Shown here in pieces: positions 1-11,459 of a stretch of DNA of 64,000 bases. The notes under the pieces are model-generated. The model did not search any database. It was not told the DNA's origin and saw nothing but the letters and a program-made list of their open reading frames with translations. Within the stretch, counting starts at the first letter, position 1, and every line of letters starts with the position of its first letter. Both the position numbers and the translations under genes were made by a program. The DNA lies in assembly GCA_050084985.1 (NCBI GenBank), contig JBITNC010000001.1:42160001-42224000 (forward strand). The letters are read 5' to 3'. Source of the DNA: Nageia nagi (taxonomy: Eukaryota; Pinophyta).

Positions 1-636
1 TTTGCTTTATGTGAGGAACTAGTTTTACAATTTTGAGCATATGATGGCTTTTATTAGCACTGTTATAATTATCCATATATGAGGAACCAATATGTGTATT
101 TTGACATTGTTTAGTTATCCATATGTGAGGAACTTGTATGTGTTTATGTTTTATATTTTATGTCGATCAAAACATATTTTTTATACAAATAACTATGAGT
201 ATTGGCTTGATATCTTCATAATGATTTATAGTGCACCGTTGATTAGTTTATGGATGAAATTACTTGATTCATTTATCTTATATTGATATTAAGTTTATAT
301 GATGCATATTAATGATCTTTGTTATAAGCTTTCTGTAGCTTATAAGTTTCTTTTTGATAGTACATGTTACTTACTTCGAGTGGGAAGGCTCATAGAGGCT
401 CATGTCAACTTGTTGTTAAATGATTACTTTGTGTAGTGAAATCAATTATGGTTAATGATTGTATTGTAAACTATTTATCAAATGGTAAAGTAGTGAGTTT
501 AAATATAAGATTTTGCTTATTTCTCAAAGATGTGAATGTTTTCATCTTCGATTGTATCTCTATAGAAGAGAACTCTCTTTTACTCTCTCTTTTTTGTATT
601 TTCTTCACTCTACCTTAATATTGCATTAAGGGAGAG
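1..636 (+). mobile_element. Copia element F, 3' internal non-coding region
   Basis: This stretch has no convincing coding sequence. It is similar, over most of its length, to 19050-19661, the region just before the 3' LTR of copia element E: both share repeated phrases such as TTTAGTTATCCATATGTGAG and the same order of motifs. It ends in a purine-rich tract (625-636, ATTAAGGGAGAG) typical of a retrotransposon polypurine tract, immediately before the LTR. The coding part and the 5' LTR of this copy lie left of the window. Short ORFs at 92-286 and 436-618 are chance frames. Confidence 0.8.
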
Positions 637-1194
637 TGATAGAATGTATAATGCATTATTGTAATATCTATTCATGTAATTCATTTAATAGTTAAAGTTA
701 TCCCTAAATACTTTAAGTATTTAGTGAATATGATAATGTAAATTTACTAATACTTAAAAGTATCTCTAGATACCTTTTAATTATTTATGAATAAGATAAT
801 GTAACTTATCCTACATTCCATCTCATGAGCATGCCCCTTAGGTAAAAGGATGATGCATGTCATGACATTGTACAATGATTAATAGAGTGATCCAAGGGAG
901 GATTTTGGCCTATAAATAGAGGACCTCTTTGAGATTGCTCACTCAAGTTTGTAGAAATGTTATGCTCTAGTATTGTTAGAAGTAAGAAAGAATTATTGTA
1001 ACTATAAAAGAGTGTTATTTGAAAATTAAATCTTATATTAGTGGATGTATTACCATGGTTAGAGGAACCAATTTATATTTGTGTTAACTTTGCTAGATTA
1101 GTTATCTTGTTTATGCTATTATGATTATGTTTTAGAGAGCCTTCATGAGATCTTGATAGAATAAGAATTTACTTATTTAGGCTTATTTCCATCA
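637..1194 (+). repeat. Copia element F, 3' LTR
   Basis: It starts TGATAGAATGTATAATGCAT and aligns with the two LTRs of element E (12489-12986, 19662-20141) through the promoter region and beyond. The first bases read TGATAG where E has TGTTGG. A TATA box (TATAAATA, 911-918) sits in the same context as in the E LTRs. The 3' end is placed at a CA dinucleotide before LINE sequence resumes; this boundary could be off by a few bases because the last ~80 bp diverge from E. The element seems to have landed in the LINE relic to its right. Confidence 0.75.
911..918 (+). promoter_or_regulatory. LTR TATA box
   Basis: TATAAATA follows GATTTTGGCC in the F LTR. The same box occurs at the matching place in the E LTRs (about 12711 and 19885), so it is the likely core promoter of this copia family. 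Confidence 0.55.
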
Positions 1195-1209
1195 CCTTTG
1201 GCAATAAAT

Positions 1210-2560
1210 AATGCCTATGTGTCCAGAGTGGTTAGGGAGACAACATAATTCACATGTAACTCAGCGGAATCCATTTTTGTCTTTGTTATTAGCCCATAAA
1301 CAATCTTTGAGAAGTTTTTCTAACTTCTTGTAGCAATCTTGGGAAGGGATCTAATATGAAGAATAATAAACATAAGTGGAGGTAAGGAATTTAGAACAAA
1401 TTTGAAATTTCCCTGCAAGCAAAAGCTTCTTAGATATCTAGTGTCAGTTTTTTCCACCCTTTGAATCACATGAGTCTAGAGTTGGGCCTGGGTGGCTTGA
1501 AAAGCAAAAGGAATACTTAAAAATTTGAACACTTCTCTTGGTTGAATCCATTGCCATTGATATTGCATTAGCCATTTGGGAAAATCTACCATAGATTATC
1601 TATAACAAGAGGTTTTACTCCATTAGGTACTGGAAGTAGAATCTTTGTAGAAAGTGTCCAAACATTTCGGACAGAGGTTTGGTATTCCCTCAAAGTGAGG
1701 AAATAATCATCTACAAAATGATCATTAATAAGCTATCCTTGATTTACAAGAAGAGAAATGCTATGGAGTGTCTCTTGGGATGCCTTGGTTGTAAGCAGGT
1801 AGCCAAAGGCTTCAATAGCTAACACATATAATGAGGGAGCTAAAGGGAAACCTTGTCTAACTAATTTGTGTAACGTAATTGGAATATTTTGATTACCATA
1901 AAGGGTGATAACTGCTGAAGCATTAGAGAAAAGCATCTTAACTTTATGTAATGAAATGGGGTCAAAACCAAGAGCTTGGAGCATTGCAAGAATAAAATTC
2001 CTCTTTATTTTATCATATACTTTCTCAAAATTAATTTTTATGAACAAGGTATTCTACTGAGAAGCTTGAGACCATTCCATACCTTCCTAAATTGTAATGA
2101 CATTGTCAAGTATGTATTGACTTTGAATGAAACATGTTTGTTCAGGTTGAACAATTTGAGGCAACAAAGGTCTGATTCTTAAGGATAAGGCTTTGGATAT
2201 AATTTTGTAGCTAACATTTAACAATATGATAGGCCTCCAACAAGTAATAAGCCTAAGATTTCTAGACTTGGGAATGAGTTTAATATTCCCTTTGTTTATA
2301 ATGTCACCTAGTGAACTAGTAATAAGGGCTTCTTAAAAAACATAGAGTATATCTAGGCTAACCACATCCTAGAGCTACTTGTAAAATTCACAGGGGAATC
2401 CAACAATCCAAGGAGCTTTCTCGTTCACCATACATGAAAGAGCTTGATTTAGATCATCCATAGTGAACAAATGCTTACACTCCTCTTTTTGAAAGAGAGA
2501 GAGTTTGATATGGACAACACCATAGCATTCCAATAAAGCTTCTTGTATTTCCAAAGTGAA
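1210..2560 (-). pseudogene. LINE ORF2 reverse transcriptase remnant
   Basis: The clearest part (2047-1733) reads FIKINFEKVYDKI, then LQALGF and VRQGFPLAPSLYVLAIEAF. These match the palm motifs of plant L1 RT (FxKxDFxKAYD, VRQGCPLAP). The catalytic FADD box appears just downstream as FVDDYFL in the same general frame, with a stop before it. Further left is the usual post-RT region (EVFKFLSIPFAF). The first Asp of the DFEKAYD motif is Asn here, and the FADD box reads FVDD. It has several stop codons and no intact start. Confidence 0.75.
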
Positions 2561-2999
2561 GGGTTGTGAGGTGAATACTTGCTAATAATTCTTAAAAATG
2601 GCATGAAAAATACTGAGGGTATGTAATTCTCATATTCTCATCCATTATGAATTTGAATAGAGCAGCCATTCTATGTGACCTTAACCTTTGGAAGAATGTT
2701 TTAGCACCCTTGTCCCTAATGCGAAGCCAATGCAGGCGAGCATGAATCTAAGCCCCCTTAGCTTCATAAAGCTCAACATTTCTTAGTTCTTATATCATTG
2801 TATCAAAATGTTGTTTTAGCTTAATACTTCAAGGATTGGCTTCCAACTAGATGGAAGCACAAGCATACTCATTTTTAAGTGTAGTACTGGACTGCTTAAT
2901 TTTTTTTGCAAGCTTGAATCCTAGAATTCTCAGAATCAAGAATGTTCAAAGGATAGATTCATTACACCACTCAATCCACCTTATGGCTCTAGCAAGTCA

Positions 3000-4000
3000 T
3001 GGAACCAAGTTCCAGACTCTACGAATATGGTAAACAATAGTAATTTGGTGAAGAAAAGGAACATTTAGATAAAATTCATAATGAAAAATTATAGGATGAT
3101 GCTGCAAGGGAGCCACTTTAAAAAATGGTAAATGATTAGAGATGGTGTTACCTGGGATAACATGGAAAAGGGGGAAGTTTGAGGATGCATTTTAGAAAGA
3201 AAAACTAGAATGCTAAAAAAACATGACTCTATCTAATCTCTTATGAATTCTATCTCCATTGACTTGGAAATTGGACCAAGTAAATTAGATAGAGTATGAC
3301 ATGCAATGGGGTTGACAAGTCTATGCTTATTTTTAAAAAAGAACCAAACATCTTTTTATCCTGCACACCATCACATAAGAAGTATTCCAAGCTTATCTTC
3401 TAGTTTTTCAACCATGTTAAAATCAATCCAGAAAAGCTAAACTGCTTGTGGTAGAGACAACACAAGCCATAACCAAAGAATACACCTCTCAGGTCCTTGA
3501 TTTGCGACATAAACATTAACAATTCAAAAAGGTTGCCCATCAAAATCAAAGAGCATCCACACTGCTTGACTTGAGGGGTTCATTCCCCAAGAGATTAATT
3601 GGGAGTTTCACTTTGCAAGAATAATTGTGATAGCTCCACATCTACCTTGGTAATGATTGGTAGTATAGAAAGAGCTTCATGGCCATAAAAAGGAAGTGAC
3701 ACATTCTAAGTTAAAATCATGGGATATAACTTTTTGCAAACAAAGAAAATCTAGTTTCCTATACTCTTAAGTATTTTTTTTTCAATTTCACTTCTAATCG
3801 AATATTTTTCAAACTAGGTCCATCAACCCTTTGACATTCCATGAATTGAAATTCATTGAGGAGAGTCAAGGTGCATATCACCATCAAAATATTTTGTCTT
3901 AGGATCCTCCATGTCAAAATCCTTGGTGTCTCCCAAATCCCTAAGAGAGGAATATGGGTTTGCATGCAAGTTGGCATAATTAGTGCCTGCAAATACATTG
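3000..4000 (-). pseudogene. LINE ORF2 endonuclease-like remnant
   Basis: In minus-strand frames broken by stops, phrases such as GNEPLKSSSVDALW, GYGLCCLYHKQF and a degenerate DFNMV segment resemble the AP-endonuclease domain of plant L1 ORF2, where GDFN carries a catalytic Asp. Its position between the zinc-knuckle region and the RT supports this. Open frames at 3759-3998 and 3853-4173 fall in the poorly conserved linker before it. The call rests on order and short motifs. Confidence 0.5.
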
Positions 4001-4249
4001 AATGGGCACTTATCTTGATAGGTAGATGATAATGTTCTAGGAGGACTATGGGACCTACTGGAATGCACCAACACTTTTGTAGTTAGTTTCCAAAAGGGGA
4101 TGTGGGATTGAGAGAACTGCATGGGATGTGGTGGGCATGGAAGACTAAGGTGGTGGCTAGGAATGAGAAACATGATGCGATGGTGGAGTTGAGGTTACAT
4201 TTCCACGAGGCAGAGTGACATGTTATTACTTAGATTTTTGTTTTGGGTT

Positions 4250-4980
4250 GCAATTTTTCCTCCGTAATCGAAATCCAATGTCCTGATGGATCACCATTTC
4301 TATTGCTAGGGATGGTCTTAGTAGTTGGTTTGGGGACTAAGGTCGAATTTGAGCTAGAGGACGTATTTTCCATTGAATTGTAAGACTTGAATCTTCCTTC
4401 CATAAGGGGGCAATCCTAGATATTATGATCAACCAACTGGCATCAATAATAAGTATTCGATAGGTTGATATAGAAAAAATATTGATAGAAAGTGAACTAA
4501 CCAATATTCAGCACCAGATGTTCTCTTAAGTCCTTTGAGAGATCTATCTTGACACAAATTCTTTTATAGGGTCAAACCTCATAGAACTTCAATTTTTAAC
4601 ATAAACAAATGTGCCTAGAGGGGCAAAAATATTTTCTAGAAAGGGCTAGTGAGGGATTGGGAGATCAGAGAGTTTGAACCAAAAGGGATTTGTAATGAAG
4701 CTCCCTTCTCAATAGAAAAATATATTTTCTATGGCTTAAATACCAAGAGTGAGTTCCTTACATACCAAGGATCGTGGTTAAAGATTGACTTAACATTGTC
4801 CTCATGAGGGAAATGGAATAGGAAAAATCCTTTGGTAAGGTTTTAGATTCCTTCCACTTTGACACCATAAGATGTCCAATATTATTGGACCTATCTACAG
4901 ATAATAAAATCCACCAGGATACATCATATAAAGAAACTAATGAGAGTATGTTTATTAAGCCAGCTATAAAACCCACCCAA
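4250..4980 (-). pseudogene. LINE ORF1 (DUF4283-like / zinc-knuckle) remnant
   Basis: The minus frame at 4976-4758 (GFIAGLINILSLVSLYDVSW) and the following decayed stretch with KDLRENI-like text fit the DUF4283 domain found in plant LINE ORF1 proteins. Near 4450 a broken CCHC-like knuckle (CQLVDHNI, then DCP) follows, with its first Cys replaced. A Ser/Asn/Pro-rich tail comes next. Stops are frequent. ORF1 would bind the RNA of the element. Confidence 0.5.
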
Positions 4981-6414
4981 TGACTCTTGTTGTGACCTTG
5001 ATGACTTCGGGGAATTTGAATTAAATTTGAGATAATCTATGTTATGAAATGAATTATGAATGGTTATATGCATCATTTGTGTCAATTTGATTCTGGATTT
5101 GAGGTTGTTGTGACACAGGTAATAGGTTAACCCAACGAGGGAGTTAGGTGGGAGACCCTAGGGAACCAAAGATGAGTTGGTTATGGGAACATATTGGTAA
5201 AAGTGAGGATATGATTGGCATTGATTCGCTGACAGCCCACAAGGGCCTTCGTAAATCATATAGCTGTATATCATAATTATTATGCATGATATTTGATCCT
5301 TATGATGTGTGTAATGCACGTGTACACTAACAAACATTTACCTTGCAAGACAGGCAATCTCGTAGGTAAACTTATGTGCCAAAAATTTGATGTGCATGCT
5401 TGGATTGCTTGAGTACATTTGAAGTTGGAAAGAATATTTCAAATATTTAAATTTGAATTTTTACTAAAGCATTTTAGTTTTTGCAAACAATAAAATCCTA
5501 AGGGTTGGGTGAAAATAAAAATTTAGGAATGAAAACTATTTTGGTATTTTGTGGTAGTTGAAAGGCTATCTTGGCATTTTGCAAAAATAATAAATGAGTC
5601 ATCTCCATACATTTTAGTCAGTTATGTTAGGTGTATAAAATTATTGATGAACCTTTTTCATACACTCTGGTGCCTAATGTGAGGTGTGCAAATTATTTTG
5701 TAAGACATAGGACTTGTAAATAAAATTGTCAAAATCCTACCACAAAATAATGAAACCCCTACCATTCATGAACAAAAACATGTGAAGTGGAAAAATAGTT
5801 ACACTTTTGGATGGACTATACCAAATTTTGACTATAAATACCTAGGTGAATGATCATTATGGGACACTTATCCTCCCCCCCCCCCCCAAGCTTGGTCTAA
5901 TAAGACGTGAAGGAAAAAATTTTCCTCTTATTAAGTCCAGGTGCTTTTCCTAGGATTTTAGACACTAATGCTAAAATGCTTAACTTTAGTTTTGTATTTT
6001 TGATATTTTTTAGTATATTTAAAGGAAGAAATGTTTGTTTAAGAGTTTGTAATAGTTATTAATAGGGTTTTTTTTTTTTTTTTATTAACGATCTTACATT
6101 CAATGTACCTTGAGAAAGTATATTATTTGTAATTATTTAATACCTTTGCATGTAAATGTTTGTACATCTTGTTTAAACATGTATGCAAGTATTTAAAGAA
6201 AAGATGGGACAAATTAAAAAATCCATGATCTTGTAAGTTCACATGAACCAATTCTTTTTGATATAGTACTTACAATAAAAATAAACAAATTACATTGGAA
6301 CATGTACCCATTTTACATTTTGTTTGATTTCAAAAGGATGGCGTGGACTAGGGAAGTCTCCTTTGAGCTTTACCATGGTCAAATACTGGTTTTATTATGA
6401 AGAGATGTTTGACA
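4981..6414 (+). other. AT-rich spacer without recognisable gene
   Basis: No coding signal on either strand. It contains a 13-base C run (5875-5887) just after a TATAAATA box (about 5832), and a 16-base T run (6068-6083). The TATA box, and the phrase TGTTGTGACCTTGATGAC at the left end, would be compatible with a decayed solo LTR, but no matching partner was found in the window. Confidence 0.5.
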
Positions 6415-7150
6415 GATAATTCGCAGACCCTTTTATGTATCCTTATTGTGCATTGAGGTCCATGAGGCTACGTCTTTATGAGGCATTTTATCAAACCGTT
6501 CGCAGACCCTTCCATCACATCTATATGTGCATAGCTATGATCATTGGCAACCATAAGACCACATTTCTGTGATGTACTGTGTCAAACCATATGAAGGTCT
6601 TTCCAGCAAACCATTTGAGGAAATTCGCGATCATGTTGTTATAATTTGATGAGGCGTTCAGTCAAAACAATTCTTCCTACGTAACTATTTTGTACTTATC
6701 TTGCATTTGGATGAGGCATTTTTTTAGGTCGTCCAAATGTATCCGTTTGTGTCTGTATCATGTGATCATTGCATTACATTTCGAGGAGGCATTTTATCAA
6801 AAAATTCGCAGGTTTTCCCAATGTATCAGTTTGTGTGCAAATCATGCGATCACCACGGACCATGAGATTGCATTTCAATGAGGCATTTTGTCCAACAATT
6901 TGTAGACCCTCCCAACTTATCCGTTTTGTGCATATTTAATCATTACGGTCCATGAGATATTATTTCGATGAAGCATTTTGTCAAACAATATGTTGTTCCC
7001 CTTCCAACGTACCCATTTTGTTCATATAATGCGATCATTGCAGCACATGAGACTGCATTTCGATGAGGCATTTTGTCAACAAATCGTAGGCCCTTCCCAT
7101 GTATCCATTTCGTACATATCCTACGAGTGCATATACATCGATCATTGTCA
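6415..7150 (+). repeat. Degenerate ~90-bp tandem repeat (minisatellite-like)
   Basis: About eight imperfect units share the phrase GATGAGGCATTTTGTC, then CAAACAATTCGCAGACCCTT, then TGTATCC and CATGCGATCATTGC. Anchor positions near 6478, 6648, 6710, 6784, 6877, 6967 and 7062 give spacings of 90-95 bp on the right and irregular spacing on the left, where units are truncated. The right half is the most regular. Short ORFs at 6690-6881 and 6978-7169 are by-products of the repeat. Confidence 0.8.
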
Positions 7151-7169
7151 TGATTTTTTCGATAGATGA

Positions 7170-9770
7170 AGGATGCAAAATTATTCTAAGGCTCGGAGAT
7201 AGAGCGCAAACACTCGACCTCTGTAAATAAGTTTTTTCCAGTTTTCACTTATTCAGGAATGTCCACTCTATCACGGGTGAATTCTGAGCTTTTTCCAAAT
7301 TCCCTCCGTCGCAGGGTCCACATGAATAATTTGAGAAATGACAATAATCAATAGAAAAGCTTTTAGTCTCTTCTTAATCTTACTCGATTTAAAGAAATAT
7401 TGTTAAAATGATTATTAAGCTACTGTAAGATTAAATAAAAGTATAAATAGAATCTGGGATATAAGATATTGATCTAGCTTTACTATAGAAAATTAAAAGT
7501 CATGGTTTTAAAATTGATAAATAATCATACTACCTCTATGATATGATTGTCCTTACGATATGACATGGAATAATTTCATAAGTTTTTAATGAATGGAATT
7601 TTGATGAGTGTTATTGGACTTATACTTATTTTGAAATGATAGATAATTATTTACTTGATTGATGATTTACCAATTGTGGATACATTTCATCTATTTTCAG
7701 AATTAATGCTTTATTTAAAACCCATTGATAGATTGCTAACCTCTATAAAATTATGGACAAATTAAGTTTAATGGATGTGGCTCATCTATCCTAATCTAGC
7801 TATGATAAACCTATATAATTAGATGGGATTAAAGTATTTTGTGGTCGTGAATGAAACATAAGTCCTTTTTAAATAGGAAATGAACTATTTTTGAATTGAA
7901 TTTGTCTATTAAATTCTATATATATATATTGATGTTGGATGCCTTGCTTCAGTAACGAATTAACAAGATAGATGCTTCATGATCAAGGAAGAGATGTAGT
8001 CTTTCAATGAGACCTAAAACCTCTTGAGATCAAGAATGAAGCAATTACTTTGAGATTATGGTGAATTCAAATGAAAATTGTTTGAATTAATTACACTTGA
8101 TTGATTAAAGCACTTAGGGGTAGGATGCATATCATCATATATAAGAGTTGTCCTGATCCTCAATATACTCTTACCCAATCCTAGTACTCAATACTATATG
8201 TTCTTGGTTCTTGTGGTTAGATGCATGATCAAGGACAATAGTAGATGGATGGAGACTCATCAAAGGAAAAGGATGGTGATGAATAACCCCTTCAAAGCTG
8301 ATATTTCTTATGTAAATAATATTATTGCAAATTGTACAATAATAGCAAACCCTAATTTGACACCTCAAGTATGAAGGAACAATGACTTGTGAAAGATATT
8401 ATGTAAGATAAGAAATATTCTTAAGTATGACCATAATCAATGGTTAGAATCATATTAGGTGTGATGTAATTATAGATTCTTTGTCTAGTGAATTAATGAG
8501 ATATTTTATTTGCAAAAGTAAGGTCCTATACATGATATGATGTACTCTATTCCTTTACAAAAATGAAGTTTTGACATGCCTTGATCAAAGTAGAGAATCT
8601 ATAGAGATATACCCTCTTAATAGATTGAATAAGCCTCATTTATGGATTTAGAGTATTGATGTACTACATTAGGATTGAATGCCTTAAAGTAAGTTTGGAT
8701 TGTGTGAATGTAGAATCAAAGTAAAAAGTAACTAAGTTCATTAGTAAATATAGTTTAGGATTATAATACATTAAGGGTGTAGGAGACATCGTAAAATATA
8801 GACAAGGGCACAAATAGTTCATTAAAGGAAATTAAAAGTTTAAATCTGTTACCCAATTAATAGATAGTCAAGGATGGGTATGTTCCTGAATTGTTGAATT
8901 ACACATCTAAGATATGAAAAGTCATGACCATAATAATTTATTAAGGAAATAGAGATGATATAATATGTTCCTTGGCTTGAATGTTATTATTAATTTACCA
9001 ACAAAATAAATAGGTTTCCAAGTAAAGGGATGAAAGGATGGTCTTTGTAAATCGATCAATATAATCAAAGACATTTGATAATGCTATCATAACCTTAGTA
9101 CATTACATTGAAAATAAAGAGATAATATCCTAGAAATAGGACCTCAAATGAAGGGATTGATCAAATGATATAGTTAGGCAATCTAGCCCAAGTATTGGAT
9201 ACTAGAAAGAGAGATTAGATAAATTGAAATTATCATTGGTTTGTTAGACAACAAGAAATGATCTCCTGAGTATGTCGCACTCCCTTGTGAGAAGTAGCCA
9301 CTTTTCAAGCATCTCAAGACTTTATGAATATTCTTTCACCACATCATGCATATGGAGTATTTATAATAAGTACTATTGGATATTATTTGACAACTTTATG
9401 AATAAGTTTGCTTGAAACTTCTTGAGCACGTTTGATGAATTTATTGCTTTTGTTTATCAAATATGATTGCTAATGTGATGAGTGGTTTGAACACCCTACT
9501 GCGTGACTTAAGCATGAAACCTAGAAAAAAATTAATAATTGGTCTAGTACTAATTATTCCTAGGGACATCAGAGTGGGAATAGTCTTATCTATAATTTTG
9601 CTTTTAAAATTTATTAGACTAAAAAAACCACTCGAGGGTAGTATTCTAAGGAAGAGCTTATCCTCCGACAAAATTTGCTTATATATGCCGAAGGTATACG
9701 CACAACTTTGCCATCGCCCATCGTATAATTCACCACCATCCTACCACTTGTCTATATACATGTAGACCTT
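7170..9770 (+). other. AT-rich sequence without recognisable gene
   Basis: No domain or motif is recognised on either strand. The opposed ORFs at 9441-9671 (minus) and 9463-9765 (plus) overlap and show no known motif. A GC-richer stretch at 7180-7320 may mark the edge of an old insertion, but no terminal repeats or target duplications were seen. Confidence 0.5.
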
Positions 9771-9802
9771 ATGAGGATATATGTCACTGATATATTATGA
9801 TA

Positions 9803-10230
9803 TATGCCCATGGTATATTGTTCAAAATATACAAAATTTAAAACCTTCTCTACATGTTTCTGACTCAATGTTATACTAGTTAACGAATTACACCCAAAAA
9901 ATGATAATTCGTGTTTGAATCTCACCCAAGCATTTTGCATCAATAATTCAATTTTTTGTTTCCATGCTTTTACATATTTTGAACTTAATATATGCATCAA
10001 ATTTATGCATTAAATTAATATACACCCAAAATTTATGTATTCAATTGATTTATGCCCATGGTATATTATTCAAAATATACAAAATTTAAAACTTTTGTTG
10101 CATGTTGTTTTCGACTCAATGGTATAGTGGTTAATGCATTGCACCAAAAAAATGGTGACTTTGAATCTCATTTAGGCCTTTTGCATCAACACTTAGAAAT
10201 TTTTGGGTCCATTTTTTGCATGTTTTTTAT
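9803..10230 (+). repeat. Direct tandem duplication carrying tRNA-like sequence
   Basis: Two copies begin TATGCCCATGGTATATT at 9803 and 10051 (248 bp apart). Both continue with CAAAATATACAAAATTTAAAA, then a tRNA-like stretch, then TTTTGCATCAA. The first copy ends in AT-rich ATATGCAT repeats. The second loses similarity near 10230, where a minus-strand gag-like segment starts. The same AT-rich tail reappears at about 11290, suggesting that the gag-like segment sits inside the second copy. Confidence 0.65.
10113..10175 (+). other. tRNA-like A-box/B-box sequence (possible SINE head)
   Basis: GACTCAATGGTATAGTGG resembles a tRNA A-box region and CTTTGAATCTC resembles a B box (GGTTCGAATCC) about 35 bases later. 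A second, more decayed copy is at 9861-9924. Together they look like the Pol III promoter of a tRNA-derived SINE, but no poly(A) tail or target duplication was found and the tRNA fold is not complete. It is not a functional tRNA. Confidence 0.4.
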
Positions 10231-10499
10231 TTTATCGAGACAAAAAAAAGCCATTTGTTAAATTAATGGTTTTTTTATACAAGTACCCAAAACCTGTTAT
10301 TAAAAATTTGTAACAGTATCAATAACATCTTGCCATTATTTATTTTGTATAGTTGTATAATGTTCTTCCTAAAAGATACATGAGAACCCAATACAAAGTT
10401 GGGCATAGATTTCATACAAATATCAATTTTAACCATGAATCATTCTACTACAAAAATCGTAGTATGAGAAACAAATTTTTCTTACTTTTATTCTTTTCC

Positions 10500-11290
10500 A
10501 TATTTTAGGAGAAGACCTCTCCCAAAATCATTAAGTGTTTTTTCTTGGCCTTCAGCAACTTCCTTGGCAGTTTCAATTTCTCGTCTCTCCTTCGCATGGT
10601 CATCCCACATGCCTTTGACTTACATCTTCTCTTTTTAAGGCACTTTGTAGTATCCTTTGGCTAATTTTGGGGATGTGCATATCATTAGAGTCTAATTGGA
10701 TTTCCACATGTGAACTTTATCATCTTTTTTTGGGCTTTACATGTGTCCAACCCTCAATATCTAGTGTTTTTTGAGCTTGCATATTTAGATCATTTTCTAT
10801 GATTTGTTCAATTGTAATTGAATTATCATTTTCTTCCAATTTTTCTCTAGCTACAATCACCTCATTAGGAGTAGATTCAACATTATTGGCTTCTTTTTCA
10901 ATATCAACATTTGTATTTGGGGTAATCTCTACCCTATCAGTATCAAAGATCCTATTGCTATCCTCATCCACTCTAGCTTACATCACCCTTTCTGATTGAT
11001 CAGAGGTTTCCTTTCAAATATGATCACCTTATTTTTTTATCCATACAATCTAAGCAGGGCATGAGCTCAAGCTATGCCCAACCTGATTACATGTTGGGCA
11101 TAAGCAATTATTTCTTTCAAACTGAAGTTCTTGCATCCATTCCCCCAAATTTGATTTAATCATTACAATATTTGGTAGTTTAGTTCCATATTCTACCATA
11201 ATGCAAATTATTACCTCTATGAGTCTTATCTAGGATTTTGTTACTTCATCAGCTGTAATTAATTTTACAAAGGAACTTACAATTCCATTT
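10500..11290 (-). pseudogene. LINE ORF1 / gag-like remnant with CCHC zinc knuckle
   Basis: On the minus strand, the sequence near 11165-11070 reads GEWMQELQFERNN followed by CPTCNQVGHSLSSCP, a good CX2CX4HX4C knuckle like those in plant LINE ORF1 or LTR gag proteins. The frame continues, with stops, into the acidic ORF at 10971-10720 (DEDSNRIFDTDRVEITP ... GWTHVKPKKR). The GWTHVKPKKR ending is like the tail of DUF4283-zinc-knuckle proteins. No RT is next to it. AT-rich repeats flank it on both sides. Confidence 0.6.
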
Positions 11291-11455
11291 TTTTTACATA
11301 TTTTTAACCTAATATATGCCTTGGATTTATGCATTAAACTAATATATGCCTAGAATTTATGCATTCAAGTGATATATGCCCAACATATATGCATTTAATT
11401 GATATACAACCAAAATATATACATAAATATGATATACAACAAAAATATATCTACC
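11290..11455 (+). repeat. AT-rich short tandem repeat
   Basis: About five degenerate units of roughly 30 bp follow the pattern TATATGCC-T-GAATTTATGCATT-AA. The same type of unit occurs at 9975-10060, at the end of the first copy of the 9803 duplication. Confidence 0.6.
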
Positions 11456-11459
11456 ACCA

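Larger units (their letters stand above)
1195..4980 (-). mobile_element. L1-type LINE relic (non-LTR retrotransposon)
   Basis: Read on the minus strand, this region gives in order: a DUF4283-like gag domain (about 4980-4500), a decayed zinc-knuckle region (about 4450), an endonuclease-like stretch (about 3600-3000) and a reverse transcriptase (about 2560-1210). This is the layout of plant L1 elements. Every domain is broken by stops and frameshifts, so the copy is dead. The 3' end of ORF2 (RNase H or terminal Cys motif) and the poly(A) tail are absent: the LINE is cut at the copia LTR ending at 1194. The 5' boundary near 4980 is approximate. Confidence 0.75.

Noticed and set aside
92-618. Two short plus-strand ORFs at the left edge
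   Set aside because: They lie in the non-coding 3' part of copia F, are AT-driven and have no motif; the matching region of element E does not keep them open.
9441-9765. Opposed 76- and 100-codon ORFs
   Set aside because: They overlap on opposite strands, match no known family, and have no neighbours or repeats that would support coding.
10113-10175. A functional tRNA gene
   Set aside because: Only A- and B-box-like stretches are present; acceptor and anticodon stems cannot be formed with confidence.
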